Shown here piece after piece: positions 1 through 10,523 of a stretch of 64,000 nucleotides of DNA (its first letter is position 1; each line of letters begins with the position of its first letter). Below the pieces are notes generated by a model that ran no database searches, had not been told where the DNA came from, and worked only from the letters and a program-made list of their open reading frames with translations. Position numbers and translations under genes: made by a program. Location: positions 3,227,501 to 3,291,500 of the forward strand of contig NZ_JAUCEU010000007.1 of NCBI RefSeq assembly GCF_030348765.1. The letters are read 5' to 3'. Source of the DNA: Neobacillus sp. CF12 (lineage in GTDB: Bacteria; Bacillota; Bacilli; Bacillales; Cytobacillaceae).

Positions 1-1729
<1,729 letters not shown>

Positions 1730-1754
1730 GATATAGCTCATTTGTTACGTTGGC

Positions 1755-1775
1755 TTAGCTTTTATAAAAAGCTAA
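1755..1775 (-). other. rrn leader hairpin
   Basis: Inverted repeat TTAGCTTTT / AAAAGCTAA (9-bp arms, 3-nt loop) between boxA and the 16S 5' end. Its position in the rrn leader suggests a role in pre-16S folding or processing. Confidence 0.45.
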
Positions 1776-1806
1776 AAAAATTGTTTGTTGACGTTCTTGT
1801 TTGTTT

Positions 1807-1821
1807 AGTTTTCAAAGAGCA
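1807..1821 (-). promoter_or_regulatory. rrn leader boxA antitermination site
   Basis: The complement reads TGCTCTTTGAAAACT, the standard Bacillus boxA, about 80 nt before the 16S 5' end. Nus factors bind boxA in nascent RNA and make the rrn transcript resistant to Rho-dependent termination. Confidence 0.8.
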
Positions 1822-1841
1822 ATGTTTTAACAACAGGAATT

Positions 1842-1871
1842 ATTGTAACATTTCCTGTATGTCGGTGTCAA
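1842..1871 (-). promoter_or_regulatory. rrn promoter, proximal
   Basis: Minus-strand TTGACA (1871-1866), 18-bp spacer, TACAAT (1847-1842). A near-consensus sigma-A promoter just upstream of boxA, as expected for the P2 promoter of a Bacillus rrn operon. Confidence 0.75.
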
Positions 1872-1914
1872 TTACTTTTTCAAAATATCTTTTTCGTAAT
1901 TGGCAACAAAAATT

Positions 1915-1943
1915 AGTTTACTTTATTTCAAAAATAAAGTCAA
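1915..1943 (-). promoter_or_regulatory. rrn promoter, middle candidate
   Basis: Minus-strand TTGACT (1943-1938), 17-bp spacer, TAAACT (1920-1915). Weaker match than the proximal promoter, about 70 bp further upstream, in A/T-rich DNA that could act as an UP element. Confidence 0.45.
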
Positions 1944-2006
1944 TCTTTTTTTACACATTCATTTAAGAAATAACTTGTCATTGAATGTCCCCATCAGGGA
2001 ATTACT

Positions 2007-2035
2007 ATATTACTATGATACCTAGGAAGAGTCAA
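2007..2035 (-). promoter_or_regulatory. rrn promoter, distal candidate
   Basis: Minus-strand TTGACT (2035-2030), 17-bp spacer, TAATAT (2012-2007). A good sigma-A match and a plausible P1 of the rrn operon. A 22-bp palindrome (2079-2100) lies about 45 bp upstream of its -35 box. Confidence 0.55.
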
Positions 2036-2078
2036 TACATTTATTACAGTTTTTTAGTGAAGAGCGTATTTGCTCAAA

Positions 2079-2142
2079 ACTAATCAAACGTTTGATTAGT
2101 GTTTCTTCATACGTCTAGATGAATTTAATCAAACGTTGATTA
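2079..2142. repeat. paired palindromes around TAATCAAACGTTTGATTA, locus 1
   Basis: A perfect 22-bp palindrome (2079-2100, ACTAATCAAAC and its complement) and a second copy lacking one base (2126-2142). They lie 24-87 bp past the stop of the SNF2 gene and upstream of the rrn promoters. The same 18-bp core occurs twice at 58168-58228, also beside gene ends. They may be weak bidirectional terminators (AT-rich, no long T-run) or binding sites for a TetR-like dimer; the sequence does not decide. Confidence 0.6.
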
Positions 2143-2165
2143 GTATCAATACCTTACTATATTTC

Positions 2166-5100
2166 TTATATCATCAATATCTCTCGGATATCTTCTTCTG
2201 TTAGCGAAGAGGTTCCTTTATCTTTTGAATCAATAATTTCCTCTATTAATTCTCTCTTTTTTTCCTGCAGTTCATTCATTTTTTCTTCAATGGTGCCTCG
2301 CGCAACCAATTTAATGACTTGCACGATATTTGTTTGCCCCATCCGGTGAGCCCTGTCTGCTGCTTGTTCTTCTACCGCCGGATTCCACCATAGATCATAG
2401 AGGATAACAGTGTCTGCACCCGTTAAATTCAGACCCGTTCCTCCTGCCTTCAAGGAAATTAGAAAAAGGTTACGTTCACCTTCATTAAAGCGGTTTGTGA
2501 GTGCTAGCCGTTCTTCTGATGGAGTTTGTCCATCCAGATAGAAGAACGGCAACTCTTGCATAGCCATTTCTCTTCCGATCAGCTGGAGCATTTTTGTAAA
2601 TTGCGAAAAAATTAAAACTCTTCTTCCTGCGAGTTTTGATTCCTCAATAATCCGTAGTAATTGCTCAAATTTCGCAGAACTTCCCTTGTATCCATCAACG
2701 AATAGGCTTGGATGGCAGCAGATTTGTCTCAGCCTCGTCAAGCCTGCCAGGATTCTGATTTTATTTTTTCGAAGTGTGTCCTTATCCAAATGTTTTAGCG
2801 TGTCATGTCTTAGTTTTGCTAAATATGCTGCGTAGAGTTTCTTCTGTTCTGGAAGTAACTCTACTAAGTCAATAGATTCAATTTTTTCAGGAAGCTCTGA
2901 CAAGACTTCCTCCTTCAACCTTCGCAGTAAAAATGGACGGACTCTTCTTGCAATCTGCTTTCTTGTTAAGTGGCTATATTCCTTCAGCCCTTGGAAGAGT
3001 TTAGGAAATACCACATGGAAGATGGACCACAACTCTTCCAAAGAATTTTCCACTGGAGTACCTGTTAGAGCAAAACGGTAATCCGCCTGTATTTTCTTAA
3101 CTGTTCTCGCTGTTTGCGTGATAGGATTTTTAAAAGCCTGCGCTTCATCAAAAAACACGGTGTGATAGGTTTGTTTCTCGTACCAGACAATATCCTTTCG
3201 CAACAAAGGATAAGAGGTAATAACAATATCTGAATCAGCAGCTAGTTTTTGTTTCGCTGTCCGCTCGCCCTTTTTTCCATCCAGGATGACAGCATGCACT
3301 CCCGGAGCGAATTTATTAATTTCACTAAGCCAGTTATAGGTTAATGATGAGGGACAGACAATCAGAATCGGAAGTTTATTTTTACGAACAAGTGGAAGTT
3401 CTGAAAGGATATAGGTAATACTTTGAAGGGTTTTTCCTAGTCCCATATCATCTGCAAGAATTCCTCCAAATCCATAACTGGCAAGAGTTTTCATCCATTT
3501 GTAGCCATGAACCTGATAGCCTCTTAAAATTGGTGCCACTAATTCTGGTACCTCAAACTGCATACAGCTTGGATTATAGATGGTATCCAAAAACTTACGG
3601 AACGACTCTTCAATTGTAAATGTGGTATCATCTTCAACTGAGTCAAGTAGTTTAATCCCCCGAATGATGGGAAGATTTAATCCTGCTTCGAGATCCTCCG
3701 CCTGGACAGGTGCGGCATTTAGAAAACGTTGGATTTCTTCAAATTCTCGTGTCTCCAATGAAAGCAGCGCCCCGTTCCGCAATCGATAATATTTCCTTTT
3801 TTCCTGAAGAGCGGATAAAACCTCTTTTATCTGTCTCTGCGGGATGCCGTCCATATCAAATTTAAATTCCAGCCAATTTGTTCGCTCTTTTTTTACCTTA
3901 ACCCTAATCTTTGGAAATGCGCTTTCTTTAAAGATCCGGTTTCTTACAGCTGTTGTTGCATAAATTTGTACAAGCTTTTGCAACTTAGGAACAACATGAT
4001 ATAAAAACTCATACTCTAACTCTTCGTTATGTAAAAAGTATCCGCTGTCTGTAGTGGCAAAAGAACTTTCCTCCATCAACTGGAGTATCTGGTTTTCCTT
4101 TTCTACATCCCTAATAAGAATGGGACCTTTCTGTAATTCTCGGCCTTCCAAAGGGTTAATTACGATATTTTCGTACTGAAACTCCAGGCCCGCTACCAGT
4201 CGATTTTTCAAACGATCCAAATAAAGTTTTGCAACTAACGGCGTCTTTTTGTAACGGTTCGTTAAATTTTGTGGCAATTCAACCTCACCGAGTTTCTTTA
4301 AACCTGGGACTACACTCTCTAGAAAATAATCAATTTGTTCATTCGGAATTTCTATTTGATTTGTTTTTGATTCCTCTAACATTTCTTTAAGTTCCGCTAG
4401 TCTTCGGGAATCTGTTTCTTCAAGCCTAATAAACTTACCCTTATATAGAACAAAGTGATAAGAATCTAAAACCGTTAAATGATTCAACCCTTTAATCCTC
4501 AGATGAAAGCCCTGACCCATGGAAGGTGCAAAGACAAACTGTAGAGGCAGAATTTTTTCCGTTAGAACCAGACCTTCAAACGTCTCCCCCTCATTTTCAA
4601 CTTTCACGAGGGGTGCTTTTGTCAGTAGAACCAAGAGTCTTTCCCATGAAGATGGCGGAATGAGTAACTGACTAGGGCTGAACATATCATCTAACCCGTT
4701 TACCATTGTACTTATATACATTTTTTCATCTTGCTGCACATGAAAAAGTTGTTGAATCACATCATCGGTTTCTTTTTGAAAACAATGTTCATTTGGGTTA
4801 AAGGTGAAAGTGTCGGAAAGGACGCCTTGTTTCCCTACTTTTATCTGTGCTAAAAAATGGCGTATATTCACCACTTTAACGTTTCCTATCTCTAATTCTA
4901 TTCCTAACAGGGTCTTGCCCTTCTCAACATTTACTGGCTTACATAGAAAATTCACTTCAAGAACTTGTCTATTCTCAAAATGAAGTTGATGACCGCTTTT
5001 TCGCTTCGGCTGCTCTGTGAAAAGGGTCAGCAAACCAGTTGTCAATGCCTGTTTGGTTGAAGAATCAACACCTTCAGCACTTCTTACAGTCGGTAATGTT

Positions 5101-5387
5101 CCTTGCTGTTGATATTCATAAATAGTAAGCAAAACGGCAGCAATATGCTGACAATCATTTTTGACGGATGCGAGGGTTGGACAACTGCATGAGGTTCTTA
5201 GTCCACCGCTTTCTTCTATATTCAATGTGACATAGAAATCTTCCGTTCCTTTAACGGTTGCCTCACATCGATCATCACTATAATAATCAAACGTTACTTT
5301 CCCTGCTCTATAAAAAGAATCCCCTCGTTTAAAGGAGACGGTACCGCACATTTCCTTAATCTGTTTCTGGCTTAAAGTAATCTTCAA
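2166..5387 (-). CDS. SWIM zinc-finger SNF2-family DEAD/DEAH helicase
   Basis: 1073-aa Swi2/Snf2 ATPase, similar in layout to Bacillus YwqA. An N-terminal SWIM zinc finger (C67, C69, C79, H81) is followed by a long middle region and the C-terminal ATPase: motif I DMGLGKTLQ, motif II DEAQ, motif III LTGTPVEN, and the helicase C lobe ending GLNLTGADTVI ... DRAHRMGQ. These proteins translocate on double-stranded DNA or remodel protein-nucleic acid complexes; the bacterial target is unknown, RapA-like polymerase recycling being one possibility. The start is TTG with GAGAGGAG upstream. It stands alone, reading towards the rrn operon, and full length matches the family. Confidence 0.9.
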   Translation of the reverse strand: MKITLSQKQIKEMCGTVSFKRGDSFYRAGKVTFDYYSDDRCEATVKGTEDFYVTLNIEESGGLRTSCSCPTLASVKNDCQHIAAVLLTIYEYQQQGTLPTVRSAEGVDSSTKQALTTGLLTLFTEQPKRKSGHQLHFENRQVLEVNFLCKPVNVEKGKTLLGIELEIGNVKVVNIRHFLAQIKVGKQGVLSDTFTFNPNEHCFQKETDDVIQQLFHVQQDEKMYISTMVNGLDDMFSPSQLLIPPSSWERLLVLLTKAPLVKVENEGETFEGLVLTEKILPLQFVFAPSMGQGFHLRIKGLNHLTVLDSYHFVLYKGKFIRLEETDSRRLAELKEMLEESKTNQIEIPNEQIDYFLESVVPGLKKLGEVELPQNLTNRYKKTPLVAKLYLDRLKNRLVAGLEFQYENIVINPLEGRELQKGPILIRDVEKENQILQLMEESSFATTDSGYFLHNEELEYEFLYHVVPKLQKLVQIYATTAVRNRIFKESAFPKIRVKVKKERTNWLEFKFDMDGIPQRQIKEVLSALQEKRKYYRLRNGALLSLETREFEEIQRFLNAAPVQAEDLEAGLNLPIIRGIKLLDSVEDDTTFTIEESFRKFLDTIYNPSCMQFEVPELVAPILRGYQVHGYKWMKTLASYGFGGILADDMGLGKTLQSITYILSELPLVRKNKLPILIVCPSSLTYNWLSEINKFAPGVHAVILDGKKGERTAKQKLAADSDIVITSYPLLRKDIVWYEKQTYHTVFFDEAQAFKNPITQTARTVKKIQADYRFALTGTPVENSLEELWSIFHVVFPKLFQGLKEYSHLTRKQIARRVRPFLLRRLKEEVLSELPEKIESIDLVELLPEQKKLYAAYLAKLRHDTLKHLDKDTLRKNKIRILAGLTRLRQICCHPSLFVDGYKGSSAKFEQLLRIIEESKLAGRRVLIFSQFTKMLQLIGREMAMQELPFFYLDGQTPSEERLALTNRFNEGERNLFLISLKAGGTGLNLTGADTVILYDLWWNPAVEEQAADRAHRMGQTNIVQVIKLVARGTIEEKMNELQEKKRELIEEIIDSKDKGTSSLTEEDIREILMI

Positions 5388-5458
5388 ATGTTCCGCTCCT
5401 CTCCGGGTATCTTTATTACTTAATACGAAGGTGACATTTCACACTGTCCATTCCACAC

Positions 5459-5487
5459 GGACAGTGTCCACGAGCGGTGCCTGTCAC
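5459..5487. repeat. interspersed repeat A, copy 1 (core inverted)
   Basis: Shares GGACAGTGTCCACGAGCGG with copies at 14268-14320 and 16418-16471. Here the following 12-13 bp core reads GGTGCCTGTCAC, the reverse complement of the GTGACAGGCACC found in the other two. It is followed by further CCCATACTGT/TGTCACCCATAC repeats to about 5520. It lies between the divergent SNF2 and EamA genes. Confidence 0.7.
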
Positions 5488-5601
5488 TCATACTGTTGTC
5501 ACCCATACTGTCACCCATACACCATTATATCAAAACTTTTTAGTGATTGACGGCACATGGCACCTGGTTTATCGTTGTGTATGGATAGGAGGATGAGGAA
5601 G

Positions 5602-6501
5602 TTGGCAAAGTTATATGGGGCTTTATTTACTCTTAGTTTGATTTGGGGGACGTCCTTTTTATTTATTAAGCTCTTAGTTGAGCCGCTCGGAGCCTGGGGA
5701 GTCGTTTTTGGACGATGTTTATTCGGGACAGTTATTCTTTTATTAATTATGGCATTTCGAAAGGAATGGAAGGGTTTCAAAGGGTTGCCGTTCGGAATGA
5801 TTGTTCTTGTTTCACTCTTAAATAATGCCATTCCTTGGTTTTTAATTGCGCTAAGTGAGACGAAGATTACGAGCAGTTATGCCTCATTGATAAATGCTAC
5901 AACCCCGATATGGACCATGATTATCGGTTTTCTTTTCTTCCATAATCGATTACGGTTGTTTCAGTGGTTTGGAATTGCACTTGGATTTATTGGTATTATC
6001 ATACTGTCCGGAGTTGATGTTACGAACATTAAAGATCAGTCCATTGTTGGTTTATTGACGATGGTTGGGGCTACGCTATGTTATGGTTTTTCAACACATT
6101 TTACGAAGAAATACCTATCAACAATTGGTGTGACTATGATTTCCCTCAGTACACTAATTGTTTCTGCAATTATTAGTTTCATTATGGTACTTATTACAGA
6201 TCGAACCATTTTTACAATGATGCTGGAACCATCCATTTTTGGGGCATTAGTTGGTCTTGGCGTTTTCGGGTCTGGCTTAGCATATCTTTTATATTATTAT
6301 TGTATTCAAAAAGGAAGTCCTGAATTTGCTTCCTTGGTCACGTATTTGGTTCCAATTTCCGCCATGCTCTGGGGTGCGTTTATTCTTAATGAAGTCATCC
6401 ATCTGTCCATGCTAACTGGGTTTATTTTAATAATAGGTGGAGTGTATGTATCTTCAAGAAAGCCAAAAGAAAAGAATATTCCAATGAGTAAAACTGCTTA
6501 A
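5602..6501 (+). CDS. EamA/DMT-family exporter
   Basis: 299-aa membrane protein of the drug/metabolite transporter superfamily with two EamA repeats and about ten transmembrane segments (opening MAKLYGALFTLSLIWGTSF; second repeat from GLLTMVGATLCYGFSTHFTKKY). Family members export amino acids, metabolites or toxic compounds; no substrate can be named. Although the frame is open from 5557, AGGAGG at 5587-5592 is correctly spaced only for TTG at 5602, so that start is preferred. It is a single gene ending at a strong terminator. Confidence 0.85.
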   Translation: MAKLYGALFTLSLIWGTSFLFIKLLVEPLGAWGVVFGRCLFGTVILLLIMAFRKEWKGFKGLPFGMIVLVSLLNNAIPWFLIALSETKITSSYASLINATTPIWTMIIGFLFFHNRLRLFQWFGIALGFIGIIILSGVDVTNIKDQSIVGLLTMVGATLCYGFSTHFTKKYLSTIGVTMISLSTLIVSAIISFIMVLITDRTIFTMMLEPSIFGALVGLGVFGSGLAYLLYYYCIQKGSPEFASLVTYLVPISAMLWGAFILNEVIHLSMLTGFILIIGGVYVSSRKPKEKNIPMSKTA

Positions 6502-6523
6502 TAGTAAAATATCCGCAATAAAT

Positions 6524-6556
6524 AAGCCTACTCCCTATATAAAAAGGAGTAGGCTT
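6524..6556. terminator. bidirectional terminator
   Basis: AAGCCTACTCC / GGAGTAGGCTT, 11-bp stem with a T-rich tract on one side and A-rich on the other. It separates the converging EamA gene (+) and ABC operon (-). Confidence 0.85.
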
Positions 6557-6571
6557 TTGTTTTATTACTAC

Positions 6572-7270
6572 TTATTCTACAAATTGATAATTTATATTGG
6601 AGTTATCGATCAATTTAAGGTCCTTCGGTATTTTTAGGTAAAGGATGCTAGTTCCACCGTAAAACCTGGTTGAGTGCCTGAACGGTTTCTCTCCTGTGAA
6701 TTGGTTGACTGTAAATGCCTGTTGAAACTGGGAGAATTTAAGTTTGACTTTTTCTGGATTCATGATGGTTAATGTATTTTCATTTAGTTCGATGCGCAGC
6801 GGGTTTTCTAGTTCAGTGATTTCCATGTTATTTACGCCTGAACGTGTTTTATAATGAAGTGCTTCAATTTTACCATCATTCGTCGGTTTTCTCTCTACAA
6901 TTACTGCAGAATTAATAAGTTCATCGTTTTCGGTTGCAATATTAAGTTCTTGCTCCTCAAACCTGAGACTCCATGTCTTATTAATGAATTTATCGTCTAT
7001 CTTAGCGGTATTTCCCTCAATCGCTGCTTCATATAACTCCGTGCTTTCTTTGTCTAAGTCATGACTATTACTTATGATTTTGTAGGTTACTTTTTCATCA
7101 GGAAGTAAGGGACTCACACCTGTACAAATAAGGAGGATAGCAACATAACCGCCCAGCATCCAACGTATCCGGCTTCCCAGAAGGATTTTTTTCACCCTGC
7201 CACTTCTCATAAATCTTACAATAGCGAAGATAATAATGAAGATTATTAGAAAAGGTACAAGAAAAGTCAT
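6572..7270 (-). CDS. membrane-anchored protein of the GntR-ABC operon
   Basis: 232-aa protein of unknown function. Two hydrophobic N-terminal segments (residues 1-18 and about 39-57) are followed by a roughly 170-residue, mainly polar domain, probably outside the membrane. It is the last gene of a four-gene operon (GntR regulator, ATPase, permease, this gene) and its start overlaps the stop of the permease by one base, so translation is likely coupled. It is probably an accessory subunit of the ABC system; I recognise no domain. Confidence 0.7.
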   Translation of the reverse strand: MTFLVPFLIIFIIIFAIVRFMRSGRVKKILLGSRIRWMLGGYVAILLICTGVSPLLPDEKVTYKIISNSHDLDKESTELYEAAIEGNTAKIDDKFINKTWSLRFEEQELNIATENDELINSAVIVERKPTNDGKIEALHYKTRSGVNNMEITELENPLRIELNENTLTIMNPEKVKLKFSQFQQAFTVNQFTGEKPFRHSTRFYGGTSILYLKIPKDLKLIDNSNINYQFVE

Positions 7271-8007
7271 TACCTCACCTCCATTCTATTTGACAATGCT
7301 ATGGAACTAGAAAAAAGCAAAGCTACAACGATGAGTACCTTCAAAACAAATAGTAAAATGGATGGTTCGGTAAATATAAATTGATATACGCTTTCCACCC
7401 ATTCAAAGCCCATACTTCCCACTCCGAGGATTCCAGCACCGATAATAATTCCTGGAATCAATACCACAAATACTTTACTTATTTGAACGAGTGTTCCAAA
7501 AAAATACCCGAGCCCGGAAAAGAGTAGGATGTAAAAAATAGTTGAACTGTAACCAATTATTATTTCTGATAGTGAATGATTTGCCGAAATATATCCATGG
7601 CCGCCAAAGAAGTACATGATAATTCTCATTAATGAGGTTGATAGCATCGCCGTAATTCCACCAACGATACTTGCTGTTAGTAAAAATAGCACGTTTGAAA
7701 GATTACTGCTTAATCGATTAGTTACAAACGCAAAATCATCATTTTTATACGCGGTTGTTGTAATCAGAATCGCTGTAATAAAAGCCCATAGTATCGTAAA
7801 AATAATAACCATATCTGCAGAATAAAACTGAACATCAATTTCAATACTCTCACTGCTCGAACCCATCATTCCAACACCATTAAAAGAGAAAAATACCGCT
7901 AATAACTGGATAAAAATGAGCGAAATATAAACTTGTTTATACGCCATTAATTTATAAGAATATTGCTTTTTAACAATCTCCAGCAAACTAGTCTTGGATA
8001 AAGACAT
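7270..8007 (-). CDS. ABC transporter permease, YtrC/D-like
   Basis: 245-aa integral membrane protein with about six hydrophobic segments and no binding-protein or ATPase motifs. It overlaps the ATPase gene upstream by 20 bp and the accessory gene downstream by one base, which ties it to the ABC ATPase as its membrane domain. ABC-2-type exporters of this arrangement, beside a GntR/YtrA regulator, commonly respond to cell-wall antibiotics; that role here is inferred from context only. Confidence 0.75.
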   Translation of the reverse strand: MSLSKTSLLEIVKKQYSYKLMAYKQVYISLIFIQLLAVFFSFNGVGMMGSSSESIEIDVQFYSADMVIIFTILWAFITAILITTTAYKNDDFAFVTNRLSSNLSNVLFLLTASIVGGITAMLSTSLMRIIMYFFGGHGYISANHSLSEIIIGYSSTIFYILLFSGLGYFFGTLVQISKVFVVLIPGIIIGAGILGVGSMGFEWVESVYQFIFTEPSILLFVLKVLIVVALLFSSSIALSNRMEVR

Positions 8008-8890
8008 CGTCGATTCCCCCTTTTGTTTTACTTGTTAAGTACACACACACATCACTAGAGGATACTGGCGTTAGGGTGAGACCAGATGTCTTGGCTTGTT
8101 GAACTTCAGTCTCAGATAGGGTATTTCTTACAACCGCAAATGTACGGTCTAATCCGATATTCTTCGAATGAATGACCTCTTTGTTCTCTGTACATTCATT
8201 CACGTCTTCTGTCAATCCTTGAATGCCAATTGCCCATTCTTTTAGTTCTCCTATCGGCATATGCAGATGTTCTCTTCCATCTTTTAAGAGCAGGATATCC
8301 TCTAATAAATCCTCAATTTCATTTAGGTGGTGACTTGAAAGTAAAATGGTTCGGGGATAAGCGATATAATCTTTAAGCAAGGCACGATAAAAGTCTTTGC
8401 GGACGGCCGCATCCATACCAGTAGTTGGTTCATCAAACATCGTTAATGCACAGCGAGCCGATAATCCTACTATCATATTAAATGTACTTTTCATACCTTT
8501 TGAGAGATCATTGTAATAGTGGGTTGATTGAAAAGAAAAATAGTCAAAAAGGCGGCTAGCGAGCTCATGATTCCAATTTTCATAAAAAGTTGCTGATACA
8601 TTTAGTATTTCTTTCAATGTTAATGCTGTTGGGAAATTCATTTGGTCATTAATATAAATGACATTGGCCGAGACCGTAAGATTGTTAAATGGCATTCTTG
8701 AAAAAACCTTTATTTCTCCTGAAGTCTCCCTTAAGAAACCGGCAATGATTTTTAGCAGCGTCGTTTTCCCCGCACCATTACGACCTATCAAACCTGTAAT
8801 CTTATTTTCTTCAATTGTAAAAGATAAACGATTTAACGCTGTCGTTCTTCCATAAACTTTCGTTAATCCGTTGCACTCAATAACACTCAT
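7988..8890 (-). CDS. ABC transporter ATP-binding protein, YtrB-like
   Basis: 300-aa ATPase. Walker A GRNGAGKTT near residue 36, signature LSKGMKS in place of LSGGQ, Walker B ALTMFDEPTTGMD, H-loop SSHHLNEIE. The LSKGM signature and GntR neighbour match the YtrB/BcrA-like group of exporters. It begins four bases inside the GntR gene end (ATGA overlap) and overlaps the permease. Its C-terminal 80 residues after the H-loop are variable and may be regulatory. Confidence 0.88.
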   Translation of the reverse strand: MSVIECNGLTKVYGRTTALNRLSFTIEENKITGLIGRNGAGKTTLLKIIAGFLRETSGEIKVFSRMPFNNLTVSANVIYINDQMNFPTALTLKEILNVSATFYENWNHELASRLFDYFSFQSTHYYNDLSKGMKSTFNMIVGLSARCALTMFDEPTTGMDAAVRKDFYRALLKDYIAYPRTILLSSHHLNEIEDLLEDILLLKDGREHLHMPIGELKEWAIGIQGLTEDVNECTENKEVIHSKNIGLDRTFAVVRNTLSETEVQQAKTSGLTLTPVSSSDVCVYLTSKTKGGIDDVFIQD

Positions 8891-9267
8891 TCCCCTACCT
8901 CCCCTGTTTTAACATCTTTTATCATCTGAATTAGGTCCTCTTTGCTCACATTCAACCGATCTGCTTCCATGACAATATCAATGACTAGCTTTTTTAAGGT
9001 TTGATTTTTCCGTTTGTTGATGATATTTTCCTTCGCGGTTGGTGAAACAAACATTCCAAGTCCACGTTTTTTATACAAAATATTTTCATCTGCCAAAAGA
9101 GTTAAGCCCTTTGCTGCGGTTGCTGGATTAATCGTAAACAACTCTGCGAGCTGGTATTGCGAGTAAATTTTTTGGTCACTGCCAAAATTCCCGTTCAAAA
9201 TCTCTCTCTCCAGCCATTCTGCGATTTGCAAATAAATAGGCTGACTTCCGTCCATATTAAGAATCAA
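8887..9267 (-). CDS. GntR-family regulator, YtrA subfamily
   Basis: Short GntR protein (about 126 aa from the preferred start) with a winged helix-turn-helix (PIYLQIAEWLEREILNG ... QLAELFTINPATAAKGLTLL) and only a short C-terminal tail, typical of YtrA-type dimeric repressors. AGGAGG lies 8 nt before TTG at 9267; ATG at 9255 is an alternative. It is first gene of the ABC operon and a 32-bp inverted repeat directly upstream (9287-9318) is its likely operator, giving autorepression released by an unknown inducer. Confidence 0.87.
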   Translation of the reverse strand: MILNMDGSQPIYLQIAEWLEREILNGNFGSDQKIYSQYQLAELFTINPATAAKGLTLLADENILYKKRGLGMFVSPTAKENIINKRKNQTLKKLVIDIVMEADRLNVSKEDLIQMIKDVKTGEVGE

Positions 9268-9286
9268 ACCCTTTTCCTCCTTCCTA

Positions 9287-9318
9287 ATATAGTACATTAC
9301 TGTTGTAATGTACTATAT
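9287..9318. promoter_or_regulatory. GntR/YtrA operator
   Basis: Perfect inverted repeat ATATAGTACATTAC - TGTT - GTAATGTACTATAT (14-bp arms). It lies between the likely promoter and the ribosome binding site of the GntR gene, the normal place for a YtrA-type autoregulatory operator. Confidence 0.8.
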
Positions 9319-9377
9319 CACAACTTTCAAAATTATGACAGCTGAATTTTGGATATTTTTCCATTTTCTCAAAATAA

Positions 9378-9417
9378 AAAAGCCTGATTCCCTGTAACTT
9401 TAAAAGGAATAAGGCTT
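9378..9417 (-). terminator. terminator after the VOC gene
   Basis: Imperfect hairpin AAGCCT-GATTCC / GGAATA-AGGCTT with an A-run on the + strand (T-run on the minus strand), directly past the stop of the VOC gene. Confidence 0.6.
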
Positions 9418-9428
9418 AAATATAGATG

Positions 9429-10274
9429 CTATAGTACCAATCGTATTTGATTTCCTGACGGATCGCTTACTACGTAATACTCTGTTTCTTTTTGCACTGA
9501 CGACCCTAGCTGTTGTAGTTGTTGAAGCGTTTTTTCCCTGGTTGCTTCATCCGGAAAAACGAGCGTATACCAATTAAGTCCCACACTATTTTGAGGTGGA
9601 GTAGGCGCCCCCACTCCCTGCCACGTATTAATGGCAATATGATGGTGGTATCGTCCTGTTGATAAAAAGACCGCTTGTGGATAATGGCTGACAATCTCAA
9701 AACCGAGCCCCTTTGTGTAAAATTCTTCTGCTTTCTGTAAATCTCCAACATGAAGATGAATGTGTCCCATAACCGTCCCAGAAGGTAATCCCTTCCATTC
9801 CGCATCACTTTCTGCCAGGATACTATTCCCATCCAGTTCCTCGGTCACCATATCCACCAAACCATTTTTCCAAGTCCACTCCTTTGAAGGACGATCTCGG
9901 TATACCTCTATCCCATTCCCATCCGGATCAGTAATATAGAGCGCCTCACTAACATAATGATCAGCCGCACCAAGCCCGTAACCTGTTCCAAGGAAATGGC
10001 GTAAAAAGACAGATAAGTCCGCACGACTTGGCAGCAAAATAGCAAAGTGATAAAGCCCTGACATTCGTCCTTCTTTGGGAATTACATTTTCCGGCTGCTC
10101 AAGAGTCACTAATGGTGTTTTCCCATCTGTTGATAATGCAGCCTTCCGATCTGTTTTTTCTAAAACTTGAAAACCAATAATATTTTGATAAAAAGTTAGC
10201 GCCTTTTCTAAATCTTTCACTTTAAGATTAACTTCGCCCACATAAATATTTGGTTTCTGATGAAAACCTTCCAT
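9429..10274 (-). CDS. two-domain VOC protein, CatE-like
   Basis: 281-aa glyoxalase/extradiol-dioxygenase-fold protein with two VOC modules (about 8-125 and 165-280). It closely resembles Bacillus CatE/YfiE, a catechol 2,3-dioxygenase: LYHFAILLP, DPDGNGIEVYRDRP in the first half and MGHIHLHVGDL, GRYHHHIAIN in the second, which carry the His and Glu expected to bind a divalent metal. Exact substrate is unproven. ATG start with GGAGGG upstream; single gene with its own terminator. Confidence 0.85.
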   Translation of the reverse strand: MEGFHQKPNIYVGEVNLKVKDLEKALTFYQNIIGFQVLEKTDRKAALSTDGKTPLVTLEQPENVIPKEGRMSGLYHFAILLPSRADLSVFLRHFLGTGYGLGAADHYVSEALYITDPDGNGIEVYRDRPSKEWTWKNGLVDMVTEELDGNSILAESDAEWKGLPSGTVMGHIHLHVGDLQKAEEFYTKGLGFEIVSHYPQAVFLSTGRYHHHIAINTWQGVGAPTPPQNSVGLNWYTLVFPDEATREKTLQQLQQLGSSVQKETEYYVVSDPSGNQIRLVL

Positions 10275-10425
10275 TGCTTATTTCCCTCCATTCATTGCTT
10301 ATTATTTAATTACCGTTCAAAAGAAATTCACGCCATAGTTTACATTCTACTACATACGTAACAAAACTTAACTTTTTGACCGCCAGTAACAATATTTACA
10401 GATAATTAAAAAAGTTTATTCTTTC

Positions 10426-10453
10426 TTAACAAATCTTTACACTCCCTTAATTA
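10426..10453 (+). promoter_or_regulatory. Pho box (PhoP binding site) of phoX
   Basis: Three hexamers on an 11-bp period: TTAACA (10426-10431), TTACAC (10437-10442) and TAATTA (10448-10453), each separated by 5 bp. This is the TT(A/T/C)ACA-N5 direct-repeat pattern bound by PhoP~P in Bacillus. It ends at the -35 box of the phoX promoter, as in known Pho-activated genes. Confidence 0.7.
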
Positions 10454-10479
10454 ACATTCCGTTTTGGACTGCCTATAAT
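10451..10479 (+). promoter_or_regulatory. phoX promoter
   Basis: TTAACA (10451-10456), 17-bp spacer, TATAAT (10474-10479). A sigma-A promoter about 45 bp before the phoX start codon, overlapping the end of the Pho box. Confidence 0.7.
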
Positions 10480-10523
10480 CATAAGGGAAAGTTACTTAAT
10501 CACCTAAAGGGGAGAATGATTAT

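Noticed and set aside
5511-5831. 106-codon minus-strand ORF
   Set aside because: Lies largely antisense to the EamA gene; no family resemblance and no start signals.
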